Shown: positions 36,101 to 46,762, counted from the stretch's first letter. The stretch: DNA of 64,000 bases from Malachius bipustulatus (GCA_910589415.1 OU342638.1:5580001-5644000); one strand, 5' to 3'. Notes: generated by a model not told the origin, from the letters alone. Made by a program: numbers and translations.

Positions 36101-36411
36101 GAGCTTTCATATTCATGAGCACGATTATTAGAGTCTGTACTCACCGTATGCCTCAATTTGTCCAGTTCTCGTGCCATACCCTGCACCTGCAGAATTGCTG
36201 GAGTAATCGGGGGTGCCATTGCACGCCTCTGGACCTCTGCATCGTCCTCCAAACCATCCCTAGCGAAACGGGACAACATTTTCACGTTTATGCTGACTAA
36301 CAGCCTCACGTGCCGTATACACAACAACCACAACCCGCACAATGTCCAAATAGATCTTAATTGTGGTTTGTCGTATTTGACAAAGGCCACGCCATCGATA
36401 ACAACCGCCAC
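33173..36411 (-). pseudogene. gypsy gag-pol remnants, internal copy B
   Basis: Repeats every feature of 28693-31940: integrase pieces at about 33173-33740, RT pieces at about 33920-34260, Gag N-terminal piece 36411-36007, and the same RNase H deletion and stops. Visible differences from copy A cluster in the middle (about 34645-35690). Examples are a 3-bp deletion near 34645, small indels near 34680, and changes near 35225-35275 and 35515. The integrase half looks identical. Confidence 0.8.
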
Positions 36412-36436
36412 ACACGTGGTGATCCCACTTCTGAAC

Positions 36437-36736
36437 TGTTAGGGCTCAATTTGATAAAAATATATTTCAAATAAAACATTCAAGAAAGCAAATTCAAATT
36501 TAATATCAATCCAATAAATAACATCTGTACGGTACAACGTCCGTCAATCAAGTCATCTCCTCTACGCATCTAGAGAATGCCGACAGCCAAACTCGTATTG
36601 CACAATATTTCACAACAGTCCTAAAAATAACTCGACGAGTTCAGCCGCAGACGGGAAGTATAGGTGATTCCCCGTCCGCCAGGAAATCAACCAGCCAACG
36701 GCGTCATCTCCCCGCCTCAGCCATGAATTGCTTACA
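36437..36736 (-). repeat. gypsy array LTR 3 (outer 5' LTR)
   Basis: The 5' LTR in the element's own orientation. It is followed at 36737 by CGGA, the right target duplication. Confidence 0.9.
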
Positions 36737-37107
36737 CGGAATATTATGGAATTATGTATACATATCAGGTGAGTGTATAATTAATTTTCCATAAATGCGT
36801 AAATCGTTCTCGTAATGCACTGTATTCTGTTGCTTGGGAAGGGAGATAACAATGGGAGGGGAAATGAGGTAGGATAGGGGGGGGGGACAAGGGGAAGTAG
36901 GCTACCACAAAAAGATGTAATATTGTGCAATATTATGCGCAACGGTACGCATTGAAATTTAAACGGCGACAGGGACGGACTGAGGAAGCTATCTGCAAGC
37001 GGTGATGCCTTTCTGCTCGGATGACCTTAACGAAGCGTCTCTCTGTTAGAGAAAAGTGACCTTAGTTTTAAAGTGACCTTAATAGAAGTGCTCAAAACTA
37101 GCGAAGC

Positions 37108-37269
37108 CGGTATTCATCAATAAATATAACCCCTGGGGTTATATTTTGGAACATATGTCATTGGTTCAAAATTCGTAGCGTTCGTAGGGATTGAGCATTT
37201 GACCAATCAGCTGTCAGAAAATTCAAAATTTAACCCCAGAGTTATATTTTGAAGTTTGATGAATACGGG
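37108..37269. mobile_element. 162-bp MITE (CCCGTATTCATCAA ends)
   Basis: Inverted ends CGGTATTCATCAA and TTGATGAATACGGG enclose paired TATAACCCC-GGGGTTATA boxes. An inverted copy interrupts copia pol at 62637-62798. No target duplication can be fixed from this copy. The interval 36769-37107 shows nothing recognised. Confidence 0.6.
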
Positions 37270-37595
37270 CACTGGAGACACAATCTATCCGATAGTGTAT
37301 AATCCCATTTCAAACGTTTTCGAATTCAGAGTTGGCTATGAAAAATCCGAATTATGGTACCTCTCCGAAAGTTGAGTTTTGAACTACCAACTACCTTTGA
37401 CAAGCTAAATTTTTTAAGGTTATGGATGTTTCTAATCAAATTTTACTTTGTTTTAAATATCACCTACGCTGCGTTGCCAAAACAGGAATATATTATTCAT
37501 TTAAATATGTTTTCTGTATTTCAAAACTTTAATTTTTACCCAAAAAAATAATAAAAAAAAATATATACGCTCATGTCAACAATCGAACAATCGCC

Positions 37596-37603
37596 AAAAA
37601 AAA
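37596..37603 (-). terminator. RNA polymerase III terminator of 5S rRNA gene
   Basis: A run of eight T on the minus strand begins just after the 5S 3' end, the normal pol III stop signal. Confidence 0.75.
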
Positions 37604-37608
37604 GTGAA

Positions 37609-37727
37609 GGCAACAGCACGTGGTGTTCCCAGGCGGTCACCCATCCAAGTACTGACCACGCCCGACGTTGCTTGACTTCGGTGATCGGACGAGAACCGGT
37701 ATATTCAACGTAGTATGACCGTTGCCT
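37609..37727 (-). rRNA. 5S rRNA: 5S ribosomal RNA gene copy
   Basis: About 119 nt on the minus strand, beginning GGCAACGGTCATAC and ending ACCACGTGCTGTTGCC, so the two ends pair as helix I. It contains the expected GTTCTCGTCCGATCACCGAAG, the AAGCAACGTCGGGCG loop and the internal promoter region ending in TACTTGGATGGGTGACCGCC. The T-run terminator follows within a dozen bases. Only one copy is in the window, with no tandem array or obvious SINE body. It may be a dispersed functional gene or a recent pseudogene. Confidence 0.85.
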
Positions 37728-39419
37728 GAATAAATTTGTGCGGAGCTCGGTTCATGCGCGTGAACTGTAAAGAAAATTCAAATAAAACTCTTGGAAAAAT
37801 TCAAAGCCCACAATGAGTATGATGTTTTTCATTGAAAATTTAAGAAAACCAGTGAACACAAAATAAAGATTCGGTAATCCTCCACTGAAAGTCGCCGCTA
37901 TCTTGCGCGTGCGCGGAATAGACGCCGACAGTGATGACTTCAGTGGGCGGGGCCAACGGCCAACGGCCAGGGCACAGAATAGACGAATTCTGTGGCCTGG
38001 CCAGGGTTCCACCAGCTGAGCTGACAACTCGTGTTCGCTCTCTTGCTTGATGTCGGCAAATAAAAATGAAAGATGACCACTCAGTGTTGACTAATGACAA
38101 TGCGTACCACGTTTTTGGATACATCGAGTGACTGACAAAAATGACGTTTCTGCTTTGAAAGCTTGAAAAGTGACAAGTGACATTTGAATACATAGAATAT
38201 AACTGAATAGGATCGACTCTTAAGTTTACAATTTTTAACATGCGCAGTTGTTATATATGGTTTTGGTCCTTTCACTAGATAGGTAATAAATAATACAAAC
38301 AGCATACCTCAGCTTCCAGCTTCCACTGAAAATTGGGACCGGCAATTACTATCGCTCGAGCGGCTGGATGTTAACTAACGTTGATTTATTAAAATGTCAA
38401 TTTAATTGAACTTAATTAATCTGAATTTATGTAATCAGAATGCAGAAATAATGAATTATTATTGACGTGTATTCATTACTAAATACTTACATCTACACGA
38501 TAGTGATAATTATTATTACCGGAAACCGAGAACTCTAGATAATATTATATTTTACCTACTCCTATTAGATAACAAATCAATTATTAGTCTAATTTCAACG
38601 AAGTAATGGCATGCATTACTATTGCCCTATCGAATAATAGTGTCAGGTCGATTGAACAATGATGAGCTCATTATTCAATCGTTAATGTCAATTGTTTAAC
38701 TTTACCGCCCTATTCTGTCGTACGTTTGGCAGATTATTCAAACTACTGACTACTGTAAATGGTCCACTGACGTGAAAGTAGAGTCCCTAAACGTTTATTT
38801 TACATTTAATAAAATGTTTTAAAAATATGAAAGTCGCTGAATATTAGGATGATTTTGATCTTTCAACTACTATAGCATACGAAGCTACTTATCATAATAC
38901 TAAAATTAACATGTTTTAGTATCCGTGCCTAGTTATAAAGCCCTGGTCAACCGCTGTGAAAGCTATGATGCCTTGGAACACTGCCAATAGGTTTAGTCGA
39001 CTGACAGTAGTGACAGCTAATCACGATAACCTAACATTCACATTTGTTTATGTTTAGTTTCACTTTTACAATAGAAATTATTGTATTATAAAAATTAAAC
39101 TTAAAATTATTATAAACAGAATAATACAGGATGTTCTTCGAAGAAAATAACATCTTGAATAATACGCCACTTGATATAAATATGGGGAAAAGCAACAAAT
39201 GCATCAATTAATGGTTTACTGCCTGCAAAATCAAAAGTGAAATACGATGCGCGACGAAATCTTTCACCCTGATTTTGTAATTTTTCTCCTTTTAAAGTTA
39301 TTTTACAAATTTTCAGTCGACAGTGAAGTATGTAATATTTTCTATACTTTTGCAATATTTCAATAACCAAATTATTTACTTAAAGAGAACCATATTTTTT
39401 AATAAATATAGAACTTGTG
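37728..39419. other. unassigned region right of 5S
   Basis: No gene recognised. 38140-38260 resembles 49289-49420 (shared pieces GACGTTTCT, TTTGAAA, TTAACATGCG), so both are remains of one old repeat. An 86-codon minus-strand frame at 39110-39370 shows no family and starts beside an ACAGGATG-like repeat end. Confidence 0.3.
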
Positions 39420-41170
39420 ACAGGCCGCCCTGGGGCTTGGGGAAAACTTACGTAAGTCGGCGGAAATTCTTCTCGGGCGCCAGATTTTTGTGAGGGTTTA
39501 CTCCCTGGGGAAAGTTCTCGCAGCGTTTTCCCTGTGCCTGATGCACAATGGTACCTTCTTAGTACCCTTATTGTCCCTAGGGTAGCTCGTGGAGAAAGGA
39601 AAATGCCAGGTGTTGTGTCTAATAATATTGGAAATGAACATGGATTACACTTATTTAGAATTAGAACAATTTATTAAACGAATGATGAATATCTTGACAA
39701 CGTGTATGTGTTGAATATCTGATTGATTGAACAATGAATAATAATTATATTGGCATAGTGACAGTAACCAGCTGATTGATTATAGAATACAATACTACAA
39801 AATAAATACAGGACAGTACACCAGGGGTCGACTTAAGTTATCACCAGATTAAAGGAACTAGTCAGGGCGATGTTCTTTACGCATCTACCTGGTAGACTGG
39901 CACGTTCATGGAGCTAAGCTGTCGGCGAGATAACGGGGAAATGACATAGGATACGACTCAAAATATGAACAAGTTTATTTTCCACAAAAATAAAATACAA
40001 AGCAATTCCTTTGTGACGATTAAGCAACGTGATCAATTAAACAAATTATTTAAAAAAAAATAATTAAATCGGATGTGATGATGACTAAACAAATCATAAA
40101 CTGGTAGGTACTTACGTGGGTAGATTAATGAACATCTTATTCAAATTAAAGAAATAATCACAATTATAGCTCAAAAAAAATAAATCGATCAAACATAGAT
40201 GGGTACTTACGTGATCAAGAGTAATCTTATGATATTATACAAATTACATACGGGTCATGGGGGTATATAAATAAAACACAAGTCAGTCTTTATTACTGCC
40301 AGTAAAAATAATACGATCAAAATAAAATAACTCAATGAGCGAAATAAATGAAGTAGGTACCTACCAGAATAAAATCGGAACGAGCGACGGTAAACTCCCC
40401 GAGCGGCGGCGGTACGTCGAATTAAGAACGGGAAACGAGGCGGAAAAGCCGGTGGGCCGTGCGTGCGTGTATTGGCGTGTGTTCTATGTATGCCTGAATC
40501 CGCGGCCAGGCTCCTGAAACGCCGAACCACTTCCGTGTGCAACGGGCTAGGGTTAACTTCCCACCGAGCGTCCGGGGCCGGATAATCACCGCACCCAAGC
40601 AAAGAACGGTGGGTAGGAAACCACAACTCCCCCAGAAGGTCGTTGTACAAGAACCGGCCACCAGAGAGAGGACTTTCAAATTCAAGTGTCTCGTAGTAGG
40701 TGAATTTGGGGTGTAAGGCTCGGCTTTATTATAATTATGAACGTACCTTGTTTTGCGAAGCGGGTGGTGTCGGTGCGGAATCAACGGACTGGGAACGTCG
40801 CGGTCTGGGTACTCTGCGTCTGCGGGGCACTCGGCGAAGCACGGCGGACGGTGAAGTAAGAGTAGGTACACACGACAAAAGAACTGTTCGCGGGCTCTAT
40901 CACAATCACTCCAGAATTCTACTACCTGATCTACGAACTTCCTACCACTATGCTGACCACTATTACAGGATTCCAGACGGGCGCGAAATAACGGATAGCT
41001 TCCGGGGAAAACTCAAAGCACGGCTCGACAGAGTCGAAAAAACAATAAAATTCACTAAACTTCACGAAGAAGGAACGGTCCAGAAGACGGTCAGAAAACT
41101 ATCTTAATCACGACGGGTTGAAAACAATCGAAAGGTCGGAAAGAAATTGAGGTCCGCTTGGGTTCCGCTA
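39420..41170 (-). other. retroelement-like long leader or LTR (minus strand), unclassified
   Basis: On the minus strand there is a TATAAAAGG box near 41175, a GC-rich stretch, an AATAAAG signal near 40295, several ACGTAAGTACC donor-like sites and finally TCTGGCGCCCGAG near 39480-39490. TGGCGCC is the start of a tRNA-Lys-type primer site. Together these suggest a long LTR and its primer site from an otherwise absent retroelement. Overlapping open frames in the GC-rich part are not recognised proteins. This is tentative. The flank 41171-41670 shows nothing recognised. Confidence 0.25.
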
Positions 41171-41670
41171 CCTTTTATAATAAATGATGACGACATCCGT
41201 CGCCAAATCAGTAATCGGCGTAATTTCATTGGTTGTTGCAGGCAGGGCACGCCGATCGCAAAAACGCATTTCGGAGAAAATGATTTCTAGAAATAATAAT
41301 AAACGTCGATACGAAGTCGGCTTTTTGTGGGGCGATAAGAATTGCAATCGCCGAATTTTTATTAAATTTACCTCTGGTTTGCATTTGTTTCTTGTATTTA
41401 CAGACGCAAAAAATTGTTGGAGGAAAGTTCCCATCGCTTCTAAAGAATAAAACTGACGCTCGACTGAATTAAATAAGATCAGAAAATAGAAATACTAACA
41501 GGAAATATCGATGATCCTAGGCCTGAAATTACCTATCTCTTACTAATTCAAAAAGGGGAAAACCATAATTGTGCCTAGTAAAACGGAGCAATTTTCATTG
41601 CTTCGTTACAAACTGCAATCCATAAAACTTTTTTACATAAAAATTTAATTCTACCGTAAGTAAAATTATT

Positions 41671-41831
41671 TTATTCAAGTATACTCGTAGATAAAGTATA
41701 GTATTCCACTCGCGCATAATGGCTATTATCCACTTAGATGTTACAGCACTCGCCAGAGGCTCGTGCTGCAATTTTCATCTTCGTGGATAATAGCTATCAT
41801 TATGCGCTTGTTGAATAATATACTGTAGTGT
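41671..41831. repeat. hairpin repeat, copy 1
   Basis: An imperfect 160-nt inverted repeat with outer ends ATTCAAG and CTTGTTGAAT, stem GCGCATAATGGCTATTATCCAC and a tip of CACTCGCC...GGCTCGTG. A near copy is at 49437-49599. It is structurally like the terminal hairpins at 26160-26275 and 51260-51395. The interval 41832-42239 shows nothing else recognised. Confidence 0.6.
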
Positions 41832-42239
41832 AAACTACCTTTTAAAAATTGAGATCCTGCGTCATGCGCAATCAATTCAGTAATGTGGCCCCCTTAAATT
41901 GAATGACTGAAAAAGAAGAACGTCTTTGACGTTTGAAAAGTCAACTGGTCTGTCATGAATGACTGTTTGGATCCCCGCTCTAATGTTTGATTTGAATTTT
42001 GAGGTTTTCCCGCCCTGAATTCTTGAATGTTTGAATTTAAAGATTAACCCGCCCCGATTTCAAATAAATGGCCGACATTACTAACTTACGTTTGTGGTCG
42101 TTGTTTACCTTGGCTCGTGTTTTACCTTTTGGCTCGTGTTCGTCTACCTGGGCTCGTGTTCGTCTAGTTTTCACCTTGTTTGGACCATCCGTTGTGTTCG
42201 TAGTAACCTCTTACCTTGTTATTGGTTCTTTTATACACA

Positions 42240-42637
42240 TATGCAAGTCCCCAAAGGTTCCCGCTTTTATGATCGAATCGGAATAATGAGGATTTGCACT
42301 AATGTGCAGTGAAAGAAACACACGGCTGCTAATTACACTGCTCAGTGAGAGCGGAACTGATTTATTTAACAATTAGACATCGTGAACACTTTACAAAACG
42401 TGGAAGATTACAACTTAGAAAAAGAATTGGAAAACAAGGCGCTTGCACCACCCGTGTGGGGCCGTAAGACCGCTTCGACAACTCGTGACAAGTGACAAGC
42501 GGAGGCGCATGTCACTTCAGTGGCTGCCGGACTGGAACTGGGGTTGATTCACCGAGAAGACGTCTCGTGTCACCAACGTCTGCTTGCGCCGAGAGCTCTG
42601 CGCCGGCGCCGGAGAAAAGGCCGATGGAAGCGCCACA
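42240..42637 (-). repeat. gypsy 3' LTR (contains end of pol)
   Basis: 398 bp; on the minus strand it starts TGTGGCGCTTCC and ends GGGGACTTGCATA. The pol stop at 42517 lies inside it. Confidence 0.9.
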
Positions 42638-45600
42638 GCTACTCCCTCCCCAATGACCTTCGCGGGCTGCGAAGGGAATGAGAAAGTTACCCTCTTCTTG
42701 TCAGGTCTAGTGCTCCTAGAAGGCAAACTGGGCTGTTTGTCCGGCTGAGGCGACTGCGGTGACACAGGAACAAGATGCTCGAGATCAGCTGCAGCTAGGA
42801 AGGCGGGCTTCAGCTGGTCTGTGGAGAGCGTCTTAACAGCACCATTGACGTCTACGACGAAGGTGCGGTCGTCGATTCTCCTGACGACTCGGTGGGGGCC
42901 GGAGTACGGCTGTTCCAGCGGTTTCTTTACAGAGTCGATGCGACGAAAGACATAGTCGCAGGTGGCCAGGTCTTTAAAAATGAACGGACGGTGGTTGCTG
43001 TGCCTCGAGGCTGGAACTGGACGGATGGCATTGAAAAGGCGCCGGAGGTCCGTGACGAAATCCAAGGGACTGCATGTTGCCACAGGCCGAGGATCGATGA
43101 ATTCTCCGGGTATACGGAGAGATGTCCCGAAGACCATCTCCGCTGGTGAAGCTTGTAGGTCCTCCTTGAATGTAGTTCGCAAGCCTAAGAGAACTATTGG
43201 AAGCACCCTCGGCCAGGGCATCTCGGGTGCGCTGTTGAACGCTGCCAGCAACGTTCTCATGGAGGCCTTGAGTGTCCGATGCATTCGTTCTACCATGCCA
43301 TTTGATTGGGGATGATACGATGTCGTGTGAATTTGGTGTGCTCCCAGGAGGCGAGACAGCTCGCGGTGGAGCTCGGCTTCGAATTGGGCACCTTGGTCCG
43401 TGGTAATTTCCAGAGGCGTCCCAAAACAGGAAACCCAGTCGTTGACAAAGGCTCGAGCGACGGTCGGTGCCGTCATGTCCCGCACTGGCAGAGCTTGTGG
43501 CCAGCGTGTATAGCGGTCGATGATAGTGAGGCAGTGCTCAAAACCCTCGCATGGCGGAACCTTGATAAGGTCCAAGTGGACATGGTCGAAGCGGCTGTCC
43601 GGGGTCTTGAAGCTGCCTAGCTCTGCTCGGTTGTGGCGGTGAACCTTAGACTTCTGGCAAGGGATGCACTGCTTGGCCCAAAGAAAAACGTCCTTCCGAA
43701 GACTCGGCCAAAAGTATTTGAGGGCGATCCTCTTCGCTGTAGCTCGGCCGCTGGGGTGAGAGAGATTATGGACTGCGTCGAAGGCTTGTCGACGCTGTGC
43801 TACTGGAAGGTACGGTTTGATGGTGCCGTTGTATTCTGTACATACCAAAGAACACCCGTCAACTTCCAAACGGTGAAGTTTGAGGCGAGGGACGGCCAAC
43901 AGGTGGGGAAGTTGCTCGTCCCTGGCTTGCTCGTCGCTGATGGCTCTGAAGTTCAAAAGGGGAGAGATTGAAACAGTTTCGACCCGAGACAGTGCGTCTG
44001 CGACGGCGTTGGCTTCGCCGGGCGTGAATTCTAGACGTGTGTCGAACTGGGCGATGAAGTCCAGCTGACGACTCTGCCGGGGTGATGCCTTCTCGGGACG
44101 CTGCTTTAACGCAAAGGTGAGAGGCCGATGGTCCGTGTAAGTGGTGAACGGCCTTCCCTCGAGAATGCGCTGAAAATGTTTGATTGCAGCGAATATGGCA
44201 AGTAGCTCACGATCGTATGTGGCGTAGCGCTGCTCGGTCTCGGAGAGCTTCCTCGAAAAGAATCCCAGTGGGACGCAGGTACCATCGGCAAGCTGCTGAT
44301 CCAGGGCTGCACCTATGGCCGTGCTGGAGGCGTCGGTGCGCAAGGCGAGTGGTTGTGACGGCGAGAGGAAGGCTGATGTTGTTGCGGACGCGATGGCTTG
44401 CTTGCAACGCTCGAACGACTCGCTCGCTTGCTCGGTCCAAACGAGATTGGCCTTCTTCTTTGTTACGCCCCGAAGTAGATCCGTGAGCGGAGCTTGTAGA
44501 AGGGCGGCCTGAGGTATGCAGCGACGGTAGAAGTTCAGCATTCCGATGAATCGCCTGAGTTGAGTGGAGTCCTCGGGCCTCGGGAACTCGATGATGGCCT
44601 GAGTTTTGGGCTCCGGCGGACGAAAGCCGCTTTCTGAAACAAGATAGCCAGAAAAAACTACCTGTGGTTGAGCAATTTGGCATTTGCTCCAATTGATTTG
44701 AAGACGGGCTGCGTTCAGCGTTGAAAGAAGCTCAGAGAGGTGGGTCTGGTGATCCTCGTGGCTGTTCGAACAGACGAGGAGGTCGTCTTGGTACTTGCGC
44801 ACGAAAGGCAGCTTCCTGAGCAGATGGTTGATCGTGCGCTGCATCGTCTGCGTGGCATTCTTCAGACCGAGTGGCATGCCCAAAAACTCGAACAGTCCGA
44901 ACGGCGTTGTGACCGCGGTCTTCTCAATGTCCTCCGGTGCCATCGGAATTTGGTAGAAGGCCTTGCGGAGGTCTATAACAGAAAAAACCTTACCCTGAGC
45001 ATCTTGAAGGAGATCTTCAATGACAGGGAGCGGGTATCGGTCTGGGCGAGTGATTGAATTGAGCTGGCGATAGTCCCCAGTGGCTCGCCAACTTCCATCT
45101 TCCTTCGGAACCATGTGGAGGGGGCTGGCCCATTGACTTGATGATGGGCGAATGATGCGGCGCTCCAGCAGGTCGTCAAATTCTCGCTTGTCTGCGATGA
45201 GGCGTTCTCCAGAGAGTCGGCGGGGTCGAGCGAAAACCGGTGGGCCGTTGGTCACGATGTGGTGATGTACTGGCAGATCGGGCACATGTGCCATTTCGCC
45301 AGCGCGTGCGGAGCTCTGGGCGAAGTTGTCGATGAGCTGCCTGTAGACGTCTCCGAGGGGACCGTCTGGGATGACCTTCGTTGAGATGACACCGATTGAG
45401 TGGAGCTCTGGAACTGGGCCGACCGTGCAAGAAGTGGAGAGACTGGTGAGGCCCTCTAGCAGACGGCGACCCTGAAGGTCGACTAGCAGGCCATGGTGTT
45501 TGAGAGCGTCGGCTCCGAGAATCGCTGTCTGTACATCGGCAATGACGAACTTCCACAGGAACGGGCGGCGCAGGCCGATGTTGAGTGTGAGTTGCCGCGT

Positions 45601-45816
45601 GCCGAACGTAGCGATGGGCGTTCCGTTTGCTGCTTCCAGAACCAAGCTCTGCCTCTGGAGTGGCTTGGCAACGCTGCGTTTGGGGATGATTGACAGCACC
45701 GATCCGGAGTCAACGAGGAACCGGATCGAAGAGGTGCGGTCTGTCACATAGAGGCGGCTTTCCGAAGAGCAGCCGGTGACTGCCGCCGAGTATGTCGCCG
45801 GCTTCTTTAGTTTCCC
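42517..45816 (-). CDS. gypsy Pol: protease, RT, RNase H, integrase
   Basis: About 1,095 uninterrupted codons, entered by -1 frameshift from gag; no ATG is in a good position at its start. Domains in order: protease LVDSGS (DSGS near 45711); RT with GDYRQLN, SVIDLRKAFYQIP, FLGMPLG and catalytic YQDD at about 44782-44790; RNase H starting LRTDASS; integrase with an HHCC zinc domain (HPSG...CIPCQKSK), catalytic D in VHLDLIK, D in TTDQGAQF and E in GMVERMHRT. The last two are 35 residues apart. Integrase after RNase H identifies Ty3/gypsy. The last 40 codons lie in the 3' LTR. YQDD instead of the usual YxDD forms such as YIDD or YLDD is unusual but keeps both aspartates. Confidence 0.95.
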   Translation of the reverse strand, partial: GKLKKPATYSAAVTGCSSESRLYVTDRTSSIRFLVDSGSVLSIIPKRSVAKPLQRQSLVLEAANGTPIATFGTRQLTLNIGLRRPFLWKFVIADVQTAILGADALKHHGLLVDLQGRRLLEGLTSLSTSCTVGPVPELHSIGVISTKVIPDGPLGDVYRQLIDNFAQSSARAGEMAHVPDLPVHHHIVTNGPPVFARPRRLSGERLIADKREFDDLLERRIIRPSSSQWASPLHMVPKEDGSWRATGDYRQLNSITRPDRYPLPVIEDLLQDAQGKVFSVIDLRKAFYQIPMAPEDIEKTAVTTPFGLFEFLGMPLGLKNATQTMQRTINHLLRKLPFVRKYQDDLLVCSNSHEDHQTHLSELLSTLNAARLQINWSKCQIAQPQVVFSGYLVSESGFRPPEPKTQAIIEFPRPEDSTQLRRFIGMLNFYRRCIPQAALLQAPLTDLLRGVTKKKANLVWTEQASESFERCKQAIASATTSAFLSPSQPLALRTDASSTAIGAALDQQLADGTCVPLGFFSRKLSETEQRYATYDRELLAIFAAIKHFQRILEGRPFTTYTDHRPLTFALKQRPEKASPRQSRQLDFIAQFDTRLEFTPGEANAVADALSRVETVSISPLLNFRAISDEQARDEQLPHLLAVPRLKLHRLEVDGCSLVCTEYNGTIKPYLPVAQRRQAFDAVHNLSHPSGRATAKRIALKYFWPSLRKDVFLWAKQCIPCQKSKVHRHNRAELGSFKTPDSRFDHVHLDLIKVPPCEGFEHCLTIIDRYTRWPQALPVRDMTAPTVARAFVNDWVSCFGTPLEITTDQGAQFEAELHRELSRLLGAHQIHTTSYHPQSNGMVERMHRTLKASMRTLLAAFNSAPEMPWPRVLPIVLLGLRTTFKEDLQASPAEMVFGTSLRIPGEFIDPRPVATCSPLDFVTDLRRLFNAIRPVPASRHSNHRPFIFKDLATCDYVFRRIDSVKKPLEQPYSGPHRVVRRIDDRTFVVDVNGAVKTLSTDQLKPAFLAAADLEHLVPVSPQSPQPDKQPSLPSRSTRPDKKRVTFSFPSQPAKVIGEGVAVALPSAFSPAPAQSSRRKQTLVTRDVFSVNQPQFQSGSH

Positions 45817-46762
45817 TGAGCTGGTGAAACCTGTTTGGGAAAAGAACAGGGCTTCTTGCAGTTCCGGGAGAAAGCACCGTGCCTGGCGTGGTACCAGCAG
45901 TACCCTGTCCGCTCGTCTGGTCCCGGTGTAGCGGAGCGGCGACGGGCTTGATCTCCGCGTGAAGCTGATCGGCTTTGCTGGCCCGGGCTGAACGTGCGGA
46001 GTTGAAGCTCTCGGGTTATATTCGTGAGCTGGGCAATGGCCTGTCGCATTGCAGCAAGCTCCAGGGTGAGTTGGTCAGATGGCGGCTGGGACGGCGCATA
46101 GGTAGAAGACTGCGTGGAAACCGGATGCGAGGTGGCCATGACGGAAGGCCCCATGTCATGTGCCTCGTCGGCGACGGCTGCAAGCTCCTCGAGGGTCTGG
46201 CCTTTTATCAGCAGCAGCATGCGGCGTGTCTGTTGTGGCAAGAGGTCCAACCATTTTACACGGAGGACGTCGTCTCCGACACGTGTGCCGGCCAGTGAAC
46301 GCATGTGGCGTAAAAGCTGGGATGGACGCTTGTCCCCGAGCTCTACCCCCGTGAGTAGCTTGTGGAGCTGGGCATCTGGGGAATCAGTCAGGCGGGATAT
46401 AATAGCTGTTTTTAAAGTTTGGTACTTATCGTTCGCTGGAGGCGTGCGGATGATGTCCGAGATGTCTGCAATTGTGTCGTAGTCCAGAGCGCCAACCACG
46501 AGGTGGTATTTGGTGGAGTCTGCGGTCACTTGTGCACGTGGAACTGCGACTCGATTTGAAAAAACCACAGCTCCGGGCTCGTACGCCAAAAGGAAGGCAG
46601 CTTGCATGTGCCGACGGCGCTGACTTGCTGCTGTGCTGGCTGCTGAGGAGGCTGCTGCTGCGGTGGAGGCTGCTGCTGCGGGGGTGGCTGCTGTTGCTGA
46701 GGTCCCGCAAGCCCTGCCGCCCGGCGGGCAAGCTCTCTGTTCTCGTCTTCACCTTCACCCAT
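45807..46762 (-). pseudogene. gypsy Gag, one frameshift
   Basis: Begins at the ATG at 46762 (MGEGEDENRELA). After a Gln/Pro-rich stretch comes the capsid segment KLPSFWRTSPELWFFQ, then a stop at 46526 caused by a shift of frame. The next frame continues with VTADSTKYHLVVGALD, LLTGVELGDKRPSQLLRHMR and a knuckle-like YCWYHARHGAFSRNC, and ends at a TAA at 45807-45809. The matching sequence across the break suggests loss of one base near 46530. Without that lesion gag would be about 315 codons, normal for this group. It overlaps pol at the slippery site. Confidence 0.85.
45810..45816 (-). promoter_or_regulatory. -1 programmed frameshift slippery site GGGAAAC
   Basis: On the minus strand, in the gag frame, the sequence reads G-GGA-AAC-TAA: a canonical X-XXY-YYZ heptamer immediately before the gag stop. 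Slipping back one base opens the pol frame without a stop. Heptamer and frame offset agree. Confidence 0.8.

Larger units (their letters stand above)
27486..36736 (-). mobile_element. tandem Ty3/gypsy array, LTR-internal-LTR-internal-LTR
   Basis: Three 300-bp LTRs at 27486, 31966 and 36437 separate two nearly identical defective internal regions (period 4,480 and 4,471 bp). One 4-bp target duplication, CGGA, brackets the whole array (27482-27485 and 36737-36740). Coding remnants read on the minus strand, so the 5' end is on the right. Both internal copies share the same deletions, so the copying happened after decay. Confidence 0.9.

Noticed and set aside
40255..41107. Protein-coding gene in the GC-rich block
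   Set aside because: Both strands are open in several frames with no recognisable domain; base composition explains it.
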